DNA of 10,014 bases from Planctomycetota bacterium (GTDB taxonomy: Bacteria > Planctomycetota > Brocadiia > SM23-32). The notes below the pieces were generated by a model, which saw only the letters and a list, made by a program, of their open reading frames with translations, had not been told where the DNA came from and ran no database searches. Positions 1 through 6,727 of this stretch are shown in pieces (position 1 is the first letter of the stretch; every line of letters starts with the position of its first letter). Where the stretch lies: assembly GCA_018334735.1 (NCBI GenBank), contig JAGXLK010000045.1, forward strand, positions 1 through 10,014. Reading direction: 5' to 3'. A program made the position numbers and the translations under genes.

Positions 1-928
1 GGGAAGGACAGGCCGCGGATTGCTCCCGATCTCCCTTTTGGCGCCTATTTCCTCTCATAAGGTCATACAAACGCTGAAATTCGTCGTTATTGGCAAAGTG
101 TACCACTATTTTGCCTTTTTTGCCCCGGTGTTTAACCTCCACCTTCGTGTTCAACGCGTCGCGCAGTTCCCGTTGAAGCCGCTTCACCTGCGGCGACGGC
201 TCCGGACGAGATGGTCGTGAGGAGCTAAGGCCCTGTGAGGCCAGACGTTCTGCTTTTCTTACGGAAAGCCCTTCGTCCACGATTTTTTTCGCCAGCTTCT
301 TCTGTAAAACAGGTTCACCCAGCGACAGAACCGCCCGGGCGTGTCCCGCAGACAGTGTTTCACGTGAAACCATCTGCTGGATTTTGGTCGGCAAATTCAG
401 CAATCGGAGAAAATTCGCAACCGTGGAACGTTTCAACCCCAGTTTCTGCGCCGCCTGTTCCTGGGTTAAATCCAGATTATCAATCATGCGGTCGATGGCT
501 TCGGCCTTTTCAATTGGGTTGAGATCCTCACGCTGGACGTTTTCAATTAGAGCCAGTTCAAGCATTCGATCATCACTGATATCACGGACCAGAGCGGGAA
601 TCGTTTCGAGCCCGGCCTTATGAGACGCTTTCAGCCGGCGCTCTCCCATAACAAGTTCATAGAGGTCACCTTTCGGGCGAACGACGATCGGTTGAAGAAT
701 TCCGGCGCTTTTAATAGATTCAGAAAGTCCTTCCAGCGCTTCTTCGTCGAGATCTTTCCGGGGCTGCTCGGGATTCAGTTCAATAGCAGACAGCTCGATT
801 TGCAGAGTCCCTGAGTGTCCGCTTGCTGCCGTTGCCGAGGAATTTGTCTGGGACCCTGAATCCTTTTTACTATCGGCATCACCGATCAATGAGGCCAATC
901 CTTTTCCTAACCGTCGTTTTTTCACCAT
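1..928 (-). CDS. parB: Chromosome-partitioning protein ParB (Spo0J/Noc family), partial at left edge
   Basis: ParB is a CTP-dependent DNA clamp that loads at parS and spreads, so that ParA and SMC can segregate the replication origin. Reading leftwards from ATG at 928-926 gives 309 codons without a stop, so the C-terminus is cut by the window edge; since family members are usually about 280-300 residues, little should be missing. Visible parts are a basic N-terminus (MVKKRRLGKGLASL, typical of chromosomal ParB), the ParB/sulfiredoxin domain at about 42-135 with a GERR box at 95-98 and an ENVQRE motif at 130-135, a helix-turn-helix at about 154-180, and a C-terminal dimerisation region from about 247. 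The start is supported by AAAGGAG (941-935) six bases upstream. One parS lies inside the gene and one just upstream. No parA adjoins its 5' side; the divergent neighbour is cpgS. Whether parA lies beyond the left edge cannot be seen. Confidence 0.95.
   Translation of the reverse strand, partial: MVKKRRLGKGLASLIGDADSKKDSGSQTNSSATAASGHSGTLQIELSAIELNPEQPRKDLDEEALEGLSESIKSAGILQPIVVRPKGDLYELVMGERRLKASHKAGLETIPALVRDISDDRMLELALIENVQREDLNPIEKAEAIDRMIDNLDLTQEQAAQKLGLKRSTVANFLRLLNLPTKIQQMVSRETLSAGHARAVLSLGEPVLQKKLAKKIVDEGLSVRKAERLASQGLSSSRPSRPEPSPQVKRLQRELRDALNTKVEVKHRGKKGKIVVHFANNDEFQRLYDLMRGNRRQKGDREQSAACPS
356..371. promoter_or_regulatory. parS: parS centromere site inside parB
   Basis: The 14-base palindrome GTTTCACGTGAAAC (357-370) matches the bacterial chromosomal parS consensus TGTTTCACGTGAAACA at 15 of 16 positions; only the last base differs. 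It lies within parB and encodes residues Val-Ser-Arg-Glu-Thr (about 187-191), just after the helix-turn-helix. A parS inside the parB gene itself is known from Bacillus subtilis spo0J. It should be a ParB loading site. Confidence 0.93.
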
Positions 929-955
929 CTCTAACTCCTTTTGAAGTGTTTCGAG

Positions 956-971
956 TGTTTCACGTGAAACA
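956..971. promoter_or_regulatory. parS: Perfect parS centromere site in the parB leader
   Basis: TGTTTCACGTGAAACA is a perfect 16-base match to the bacterial parS consensus. It ends 27 bases upstream of the parB start codon and directly next to the predicted transcription start. ParB bound here should therefore both load for segregation and be able to interfere with parB transcription. The second site lies 600 bases away inside parB. Two consensus sites this close suggest the region is part of the origin-proximal partition domain. Confidence 0.95.
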
Positions 972-978
972 CGACATC

Positions 979-1008
979 AAAATAGAACGAGGAAGAGGGG
1001 GAAATCAA
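979..1008 (-). promoter_or_regulatory. Candidate parB promoter
   Basis: On the minus strand a -35-like TTGATT (1008-1003) and a -10-like TATTTT (984-979) are separated by 18 bases. Each matches the sigma-70 consensus at four of six positions. The predicted start of transcription, near 972, abuts the perfect parS. The match is modest, so this is a candidate only. Confidence 0.35.
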
Positions 1009-1043
1009 GGTAAAAAGCAATTGTTCAAAGCATAACCGGGGGT

Positions 1044-1054
1044 GTGCCTGGCAC
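1044..1054. repeat. Small palindrome GTGCC-T-GGCAC
   Basis: A perfect inverted repeat with a one-base centre lies in the gap between parB and cpgS. The core resembles short extragenic palindromes found in many copies in some bacterial genomes. With one copy visible here, its repetitive nature cannot be shown. Confidence 0.35.
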
Positions 1055-1092
1055 TGTCAGAAGGATGCCTCTCTTGGCTTTTTTTCGAGTGG

Positions 1093-1116
1093 GCGCGCGC
1101 GCGGGCGCTCTAGAGC
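1093..1116. other. Alternating CG tract followed by a 10-base palindrome
   Basis: Positions 1093-1103 are strictly alternating G and C, a pattern that can favour left-handed DNA. They are followed by GCTCTAGAGC (1107-1116), a perfect 10-base palindrome. Both lie in the 480-base non-coding gap between parB and cpgS, which otherwise holds only the candidate promoters and small palindromes described here. No function is assigned. Confidence 0.4.
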
Positions 1117-1299
1117 AACATTATATACAATTCTCCCTGGCGCTCATACCACAGATGGAGACACGCCAGCAATCCAAAGATTGTGTGACAAAAATAAAGT
1201 GTTCTTACTCAGCATCCGCGGCCAAACCGGCATCTCCAGACCACTTTATTGCTTCAGGGCCTATTTAAGGCTCCTTGGCCGATGCAAAAGCTCCCCGCA

Positions 1300-1329
1300 C
1301 TGGCAAGGTCACCCAACTCCCGCTACAAT
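1300..1329 (+). promoter_or_regulatory. Candidate promoter of the cpgS operon
   Basis: CTGGCA (1300-1305, four of six consensus bases) and TACAAT (1324-1329, five of six) are separated by 18 bases. Transcription would start near 1336, leaving a leader of about 73 bases before the cpgS start. An imperfect palindrome centred on GAATTC follows in the leader and could be an operator. This is the best sigma-70-like match I found in the gap on this strand. Confidence 0.35.
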
Positions 1330-1408
1330 CACTATTTCATCGGGGAATTCTCCCGGCTCGCTCAACCATGTTTCAATCTTGCTTTTTTATTCCTGGAGAT
1401 TGTCGTCA

Positions 1409-2836
1409 ATGGCAAAAAATTCTTCTCCTCTGGCGAAAACACTGCCGATTGTCTTCCGCCAAACGCTGGCTGACAAAAAAGCCGTCTGCCTGGTGGACGG
1501 TGAGCACTATCCACCTGTGACAAAATGGACTGTTGATGAACTCCAAAAGGAGGGGGCCAACATCGTCGCTCTTGTGTTCATTGGCGGAACGGAAAAAGTG
1601 GAGAATGCGGTTGAAGAACTGGGGGGCGATTCCACATTGTGGAATGTCTATGTGGGCGGCAAACAAAAGGAAGAAACCCTGCAGGTTATCCGGCGTGTCC
1701 TTAAGGAGGCCAAGCCCGAACTGGTCATTGATCTATCCGATGAACCGGTTCTCGACTACCGAACACGTTTTGAACTGGCTTCGCATATCCTCGCACATAA
1801 TGTGTCGTATATGGGTGCTGACTTTATATTTACACCACCTTCAATGCGTACCATTCTGAAGAAACCGAGCCTGGGAATCATTGGGACGGGCAAACGTGTG
1901 GGCAAGACCGCAGTCGGGGTCACTGTGGCACGCCTTCTGAATCGGAAAGGTTTTCAGCCCCTCGTCGTGTGCATGGGCCGCGGTGGGCCGCCGGATCCGG
2001 ATGTCGTCGATGCAGGCGAAATGGAATTGACTGCGGAGGTTCTGCTTGAGGTGGCGGAACAGGGCGGCCATGCGGCCTCCGATTACTGGGAAGATGCGTT
2101 GCTCGGTCAGGTGCCAACCATCGGGTGTCGGCGCTGCGGGGGAGGAATGGGAGGTAACCCCTTTCTCTCGAACGTCATAGAAGGGGCCGAAATCGCCAAC
2201 GAATTGCCCGCGCAATTTGTCATTATGGAGGGCTCCGGGGCTACATTCGCCCCCGTTCACACCGACCGAAAACTGGTGACTGTAGGAGCCGGTCAGCCCC
2301 TCGAAAACATCCTCGATTTCCTGGGGCGATACAGGATTTTGATTTCCCAGCTCGCCGTAGTTACTATGTGCGAACCTCCGATGGCCGGTTCGGCCAAAGT
2401 CGATAAAATCGCCGAGGGAATCCAACGGATCAATCCACAATGCGACGTAGCATTGACGGTTTTCCGTCCTGAACCCTTGGGGGATTTGGCAGACAGAAAA
2501 GTTTTCGTTGCGACGACCGCTCCGGAAAAGGTTGCTGACAACATAAAAGACTACTTAGAAGACACATACAACTGTACAATAACAGGTTTCAGCACCAATC
2601 TTTCAAATCGCAGAGTGCTGCGTGAAGACCTGCGTGATGGGCTCAAAAATGCTGATGTTCTGCTGACCGAAATTAAGGCCGCCTCCATCGATGTCGCCGC
2701 GAAGGCCGCGCAGGACGAAGACGTACAAATCATTTTCCTTCATAATAAGCCAGTGCTCACAGGGGGAACTGTCGAGAACCTGACAAATGCCATTGTAGAT
2801 CTGTGCGCAGAAGCGCAGACAGCCTATGGGGAGTGA
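1409..2836 (+). CDS. cpgS: Cyclic 2,3-diphosphoglycerate synthetase
   Basis: This enzyme uses ATP to form the intramolecular phosphoanhydride of cyclic 2,3-diphosphoglycerate (cDPG) from 2,3-diphosphoglycerate. It was characterised from the archaeon Methanothermus fervidus. The 475-residue protein has the expected length and layout: an N-terminal region (about 20-145), then a P-loop GTGKRVGKT at 159-167, a VVCMGRGGPP segment at 187-196, an RRCGGG motif at 241-246, and MEGSGA at 273-278. ATG 1409 is chosen because GGAG (1395-1398) lies ten bases upstream. The frame stays open back to a TTG at 1181, but that extension looks non-coding. It is the first gene of a four-gene operon; the next gene makes its substrate. 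No membrane segment is visible, so it should be cytoplasmic. The family call is firm. The in vivo product in this organism is inferred from the paired kinase. Confidence 0.88.
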   Translation: MAKNSSPLAKTLPIVFRQTLADKKAVCLVDGEHYPPVTKWTVDELQKEGANIVALVFIGGTEKVENAVEELGGDSTLWNVYVGGKQKEETLQVIRRVLKEAKPELVIDLSDEPVLDYRTRFELASHILAHNVSYMGADFIFTPPSMRTILKKPSLGIIGTGKRVGKTAVGVTVARLLNRKGFQPLVVCMGRGGPPDPDVVDAGEMELTAEVLLEVAEQGGHAASDYWEDALLGQVPTIGCRRCGGGMGGNPFLSNVIEGAEIANELPAQFVIMEGSGATFAPVHTDRKLVTVGAGQPLENILDFLGRYRILISQLAVVTMCEPPMAGSAKVDKIAEGIQRINPQCDVALTVFRPEPLGDLADRKVFVATTAPEKVADNIKDYLEDTYNCTITGFSTNLSNRRVLREDLRDGLKNADVLLTEIKAASIDVAAKAAQDEDVQIIFLHNKPVLTGGTVENLTNAIVDLCAEAQTAYGE

Positions 2837-2839
2837 TTC

Positions 2840-3727
2840 ATGATTGAAGTTCAGAAGGGCGAGAGGAAATTTCCGTTTTCCGAAGGGATTATGGCTAAAT
2901 CTCTAACCGGCTGCGGGCTTTCGGTGAGTGAAGCCTACGAAATCGTGCGGGAGATTCGGGGCATACTTCAAACCAGGAGAGTGCAAAAAGTATCGTCCGG
3001 AAAGCTTAAAGAAATGATCTCCGAAAACCTTCTTCAGCGTGGACATGGCACAGAAGAGCGCTTCTATCGTGTTCGACGGCAAATCAGATATCTCGATGAA
3101 CCGCTTTTCATTGTTATCGGTGGGGGACCAGGTGTTGGAAAATCAAGCATCTCCTCGGAACTGGGGCACCGACTTGGCATTGATCGCGTGATCGGATCCG
3201 ACACCGTTCGGGAAATTATGCGCTCCATCATATCTCCCGGACTCATACCAACTCTCCACGAATCGACCTTCAAGGCGGGCGATGTGCTGAAAACTTCACT
3301 TGTGACTGATAAACTCATCTATGCTTTCGAGCAACAAACAAGCCTCGTCTGCGAAGGCATAGCCGCCGTCATGCGGCGGGGGGCAAAAGAGGGCCTTCAC
3401 ATGATTCTTAACGGCGTGCATATCGTTCCAGGATTCCTTCGCCCGATCCTGGAAGATAAACTTCGCTACGTTTTCCAATATGTTATTAACGTGCCAGATC
3501 CACAACAGCACATACTATATTTCCATCTTCGAGAAGAGAGTGCTCAGCGGGAAGCCGATCGATACGTAAAGCAAATCGACAGGATTCGCCGGCAGCAGGA
3601 CTACATATTGCGGATGGCGGAGCAAAACGACGTGCCCATCATCGACAACATGGATTTTGAGCGTTCCCTGCGGACAATACTGGAAGATATAATTTCGCAG
3701 ATTGAAAAGGAGGTAAGTGATGAGTGA
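2840..3727 (+). CDS. pgk2: 2-phosphoglycerate kinase with N-terminal ATP-cone
   Basis: The predicted reaction is ATP-dependent phosphorylation of 2-phosphoglycerate to 2,3-diphosphoglycerate, the committed step of cDPG synthesis from the glycolytic pool. The 295-residue protein has an ATP-cone-like N-terminus (about 5-85), which in other enzymes is an adenine-nucleotide regulatory domain. This is followed by a P-loop kinase domain with GGPGVGKSS at 95-103, then GSDTVREIMR (119-128) and CEGIAAV (171-177), which resemble the archaeal 2-phosphoglycerate kinases. The start ATG is preceded by GGGGAG (2828-2833) and lies three bases after the cpgS stop. The last eight bases overlap the following CBS gene, so translation is probably coupled. 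Immediate pairing with cpgS makes this function much more likely than another small-molecule P-loop kinase. Confidence 0.87.
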   Translation: MIEVQKGERKFPFSEGIMAKSLTGCGLSVSEAYEIVREIRGILQTRRVQKVSSGKLKEMISENLLQRGHGTEERFYRVRRQIRYLDEPLFIVIGGGPGVGKSSISSELGHRLGIDRVIGSDTVREIMRSIISPGLIPTLHESTFKAGDVLKTSLVTDKLIYAFEQQTSLVCEGIAAVMRRGAKEGLHMILNGVHIVPGFLRPILEDKLRYVFQYVINVPDPQQHILYFHLREESAQREADRYVKQIDRIRRQQDYILRMAEQNDVPIIDNMDFERSLRTILEDIISQIEKEVSDE

Positions 3728-4151
3728 CGGATCACTTGGATTCTATGATATGAACGTCCCAATAAGGGCTTTCGTTACGAAACGGCTGATCGGAGTTGAA
3801 TGCGAGAGCTCTGTTCAGGATGCCGCACAGCGTATGGTAGAGTTCAATATAAGCTCGATCGCTGTCATCGAAAACGGGGATATCGTGGGATTATTCACCG
3901 ATGGGGACATCAAAGAACGAGTTGTTGCAAAAGGGAAGGGGCCCCAGACGTCGGTGTGTGACGTCATGACACGCGATTTGGTCACGTCTGATATCGGAAC
4001 GCCCGTGAAAGACGTTCTGCGGATCATGGCTGAGAAAAACATTAAACACGTCCTCGTTACTGACAATGAGGAAATTGTAGGCATCATGACGTTCCGGGAC
4101 CTTATCGATATTCAGCGGCACAGTCTGGAGACATTTATTTCGAGGGAGTGA
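3720..4151 (+). CDS. Stand-alone tandem CBS-domain protein, probable nucleotide sensor
   Basis: This 143-residue protein consists almost entirely of two CBS domains, at about 16-70 and 78-135. CBS pairs usually bind adenine nucleotides such as AMP, ADP, ATP or S-adenosylmethionine and transmit this to a partner. The motifs GLFTDGDIKE (57-66) and GIMTFRDLID (121-130) are the typical loop-helix segments carrying the phosphate or ribose contacts, with Thr60/Asp61 in the first. There is no fused enzyme or DNA-binding domain. ATG 3720 is preferred over the adjacent GTG 3717 because AAGGAGG (3707-3713) is then six bases away. It overlaps pgk2 by eight bases and ends one base before the phosphoesterase gene. 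The partner is therefore likely one of the operon enzymes, but the ligand and target are unknown. Confidence 0.85.
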   Translation: MSDGSLGFYDMNVPIRAFVTKRLIGVECESSVQDAAQRMVEFNISSIAVIENGDIVGLFTDGDIKERVVAKGKGPQTSVCDVMTRDLVTSDIGTPVKDVLRIMAEKNIKHVLVTDNEEIVGIMTFRDLIDIQRHSLETFISRE

Positions 4152-4152
4152 G

Positions 4153-5739
4153 ATGAAACTGCTGCATATCTCGGACACCCACTTCGGCGATGAAATGGAT
4201 TTCAACGAAGAAGCCCTCAAAATCGCCGAGCGTGACATTTATGACAGCACGTCCGATCTACTTCTCCACACCGGCGATGTCACGCAGGCGGGGAAACTCG
4301 ATCAATACGAGTGGGGCCGGGATTTTCTCGAGGGCATCCAGATTCCCAGAGTTGTCATCCCGGGGAACCATGACGTTCGAAGCGGGGGAATTGCACTTTT
4401 TGAGAAATACGTGGGCCCGGTGAACGGTGTGGAGGTCCACGGCGAAGCCGTTGTGGTCTACGTTAACAGCGCCATTGCTGACAGCAATGATGGGCGTGTG
4501 GGCCAGGTAAAATTCGACATGATGCGGGAAGCTCTTCACAAATATCATGATAAACCCATAAAAATTGTTGCCATTCATCACCACACTATCCCCACGCCCC
4601 GGGCCGGGCGCGAGCGGAATATCCTATCAAACGCCGGCGACCTTCTCGATATATTCCTGAGATTTGATGTCGATCTCGTTCTTTCGGGCCACCGGCATTA
4701 TCCCAATGTCTACCGCGTTGAAGATACCGTATTTGTCAATGCAGGGCCTGTTTCCTGCCGGAAAACGCGCTACGGAGACCTTAACTCCTACAACATCATA
4801 GAAATAACTGAGGAGACAGTGAACGTTGAAACCAGGAGGGTCGATGGCAGCTGCAAAATAACAAATTTCCCCCGAGGAAGAAAAAGAACATTCTATGATT
4901 TTGGCCCGCGGTTGGGACGCATCGTCCAGATGTCGAATTCATTTATTGCCAATTCCTCCAAATTTCTCGCCGACCATCTGCACAACGCGCTCAACACAAT
5001 TAATTCTCTCCAACCCGATATTGTCGTGCATTGCGGGGGGATCGTTCGGGAGGGAATAAGCGAAAATTATGAACTCGCTCGGAATTATCTCCCTCTTCTG
5101 GAACCACCGATAGTCTATACGCCTGCCGCGCGGGATTTGAACTATCTCGGATATGATTTGTTTCCCGCGCAGCTGGGGCCACTGGAACAAACGTACATAA
5201 CCGACAATATAATGCTGCGGGGCTTGTGTTCATCTCAATATGACTCCCCCACAGGTGTGATTGGGGATACCCAGCGCAAAGTGCTTTTCAAAAGCCTGGA
5301 AACCCGGGAAGAAGACTTTCTCGGCTTGTTTCTTCATCACAACGTAACCCCCATCCCTCACGCCCGAGAAAAAGGGCTGATGGAGGACGCGGGGGATTTG
5401 CTGCGAGAAGCTGTGGATTTTGGGATTGACTTGATTCTGACCGGAACATCGTCACATGCCTATGCAGCGAAAATCGGCAATACGGTCATTGCCAACGCCA
5501 ATTCCATCAGCAGCGTTTACCAGAGAAGCACCTACGGAGCCAGTTTCAATCTGATCGACATCTACGAAAAAGTAATGGCCGTTTTCGAGATAAACAGTCT
5601 CTGGGGAACACAAAAAATTTTGGGGATGTGGCCCCGGACCGGGGAGAATCTGAAGAAGCGAAAACCGCCTGATACCCCGCGTTCAGATAAAATTGTGGAT
5701 GAACTGAATTCTTCCTCTTCTTATAATGTGCACGATTAG
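4153..5739 (+). CDS. Two-domain metallophosphoesterase with a degenerate second domain
   Basis: This is a calcineurin-like phosphoesterase of 528 residues, about twice the length of a simple cAMP-phosphodiesterase-like enzyme. The first domain (about 1-235) has the full metal-site set: Asp8 and His10 in SDTH, Asp42 in TGD, Asn72-His73 in GNHD, a His run at 142-144, and His180/His182 in GHRH. The second domain (about 254-485) repeats the fold, with obvious similarity around AGDLL (161-165 and 413-417). Its equivalents are Asn262, Phe264, Gly296, Ala326-Arg327 and Thr432/Ser434, so it should be inactive, though His395-His396 remain. The tail from about 495 is basic and Ser-rich, probably disordered. 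The start follows GGGAG (4144-4148) and lies one base after the CBS stop. From context it may hydrolyse cDPG or 2,3-diphosphoglycerate; this is inference. Other phosphodiester substrates are possible. Confidence 0.85.
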   Translation: MKLLHISDTHFGDEMDFNEEALKIAERDIYDSTSDLLLHTGDVTQAGKLDQYEWGRDFLEGIQIPRVVIPGNHDVRSGGIALFEKYVGPVNGVEVHGEAVVVYVNSAIADSNDGRVGQVKFDMMREALHKYHDKPIKIVAIHHHTIPTPRAGRERNILSNAGDLLDIFLRFDVDLVLSGHRHYPNVYRVEDTVFVNAGPVSCRKTRYGDLNSYNIIEITEETVNVETRRVDGSCKITNFPRGRKRTFYDFGPRLGRIVQMSNSFIANSSKFLADHLHNALNTINSLQPDIVVHCGGIVREGISENYELARNYLPLLEPPIVYTPAARDLNYLGYDLFPAQLGPLEQTYITDNIMLRGLCSSQYDSPTGVIGDTQRKVLFKSLETREEDFLGLFLHHNVTPIPHAREKGLMEDAGDLLREAVDFGIDLILTGTSSHAYAAKIGNTVIANANSISSVYQRSTYGASFNLIDIYEKVMAVFEINSLWGTQKILGMWPRTGENLKKRKPPDTPRSDKIVDELNSSSSYNVHD

Positions 5740-5774
5740 TATCTCGTTTGACTCGACTTCCTGGCTGTTGTTTT

Positions 5775-6725
5775 ATGAGCAAATTCATTCCCTCGATCAG
5801 CACCCTGCGCGTCTCCATCACCCGCGCGTGCGATATGCATTGTCTGTATTGCCGGAAGAAAGGCCACAATGGCTCGGAAACTTTTAACCGACTCGGGCCC
5901 GGCGACGTTCGCGCGTTCACCGAGTTCCTGCAAAACGAGTTCGGCCTTGAGTGTGTCCGCCTGACCGGCGGGGAACCTCTGGTCCGAAACGATATCGTTG
6001 AATGGGTCGAGGCTCTGGCCTTGCCGGGAATAGATCTGGCGCTTTCAACCAACGGACAACGGCTGGGCGAACTGGCCAATGAACTCCGGCAGGAGGGGCT
6101 GAAACGGGTCAATATCAGCCTTGATGCGCTCGATCCCGATTTGTTTCAACAAATGAGTGGAGGGAACCTCCAGGCAACCTTTAACGGTATTGAGGCTGCA
6201 CGAGAAGCCGGCCTGATTCCTCTGAAAACCAACACAGTCGTCCTGAGGGGGCTAAACGAAGACCAAATTCTGCCGATTGCGGGATACGCTTTTGAACGTG
6301 ATATCGAGCCGCGTTTCCTGGAACTGATGGATATAGGTCATGCCCGTTTGCATCACGCAGAGTGGTTCGTAACCGCAAAGGAAATTCTGAAAACGCTCAG
6401 ATCACGGTATTCCCTCAGCGAAATTGGTCGAGAAGCCGGCCGCACGGCGCGTCGTTATACCACACCTGAAAACAACACCCTCGGCATTATCGCACCCGAG
6501 ACGCGACCGTTCTGCGCCGATTGCACTCGCCTGCGGCTGTCCGCGCACGGCTTCCTTTTCGGGTGTTTCATGCAGGATACCGGTATCGATATCACAAAAT
6601 GCTTCCGCAGCACAGGTATTCTGGATCGCGATCAAGCGCGGCAATGCGTGCGGCGTGCCTTCCGCTGTAAGCGAGGTATCGAAGTTCAAAGACGCCACAG
6701 AGCCGTCGTCGAAATAGGGGGGTAG
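5775..6725 (+). CDS. moaA: GTP 3',8-cyclase MoaA
   Basis: MoaA is a radical-SAM enzyme that converts GTP to 3',8-cyclo-GTP, the first step of molybdenum cofactor synthesis. The 316-residue product shows the radical-SAM cluster motif CX3CX2C (Cys19, Cys23, Cys26), the SAM-binding TGGEP at 64-68, RFLELM at 180-185, and the C-terminal cluster motif CX2CX13C (Cys247, Cys250, Cys264). The intervening Arg-Leu-Arg (252-254) matches GTP-binding arginines of the family, and the C-terminus is the diagnostic Gly-Gly. ATG 5775 gives a normal N-terminus. A TTG at 5748 would add nine residues, and neither start has a strong Shine-Dalgarno site. It begins 35 bases after the phosphoesterase and ends two bases before mobB, so it may be read through from the cDPG operon. 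MoaC and the other pathway genes are not in the window. Confidence 0.93.
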   Translation: MSKFIPSISTLRVSITRACDMHCLYCRKKGHNGSETFNRLGPGDVRAFTEFLQNEFGLECVRLTGGEPLVRNDIVEWVEALALPGIDLALSTNGQRLGELANELRQEGLKRVNISLDALDPDLFQQMSGGNLQATFNGIEAAREAGLIPLKTNTVVLRGLNEDQILPIAGYAFERDIEPRFLELMDIGHARLHHAEWFVTAKEILKTLRSRYSLSEIGREAGRTARRYTTPENNTLGIIAPETRPFCADCTRLRLSAHGFLFGCFMQDTGIDITKCFRSTGILDRDQARQCVRRAFRCKRGIEVQRRHRAVVEIGG

Positions 6726-6727
6726 AG

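Noticed and set aside
20..814. Several plus-strand open frames opposite parB
   Set aside because: The minus strand here encodes an unbroken, motif-complete ParB, so these are shadows.
1120..1125. Perfect TATAAT on the minus strand as a parB promoter
   Set aside because: No acceptable -35 lies 16-18 bases away, and it would leave a leader of nearly 190 bases; the candidate next to parS is better placed.
1181..1408. In-frame upstream extension of cpgS from a TTG codon (76 extra residues)
   Set aside because: It has no Shine-Dalgarno support, its translation looks non-coding, and ATG 1409 has GGAG at a good distance and gives the normal family length.
1841..2440. 199-codon minus-strand frame opposite cpgS
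   Set aside because: It is a shadow of the P-loop region of cpgS and shows no coherent motif.
5748..5774. TTG start adding nine residues to MoaA
   Set aside because: The ATG at 5775 gives a typical MoaA N-terminus; the extension carries no conserved residue or ribosome-binding site.
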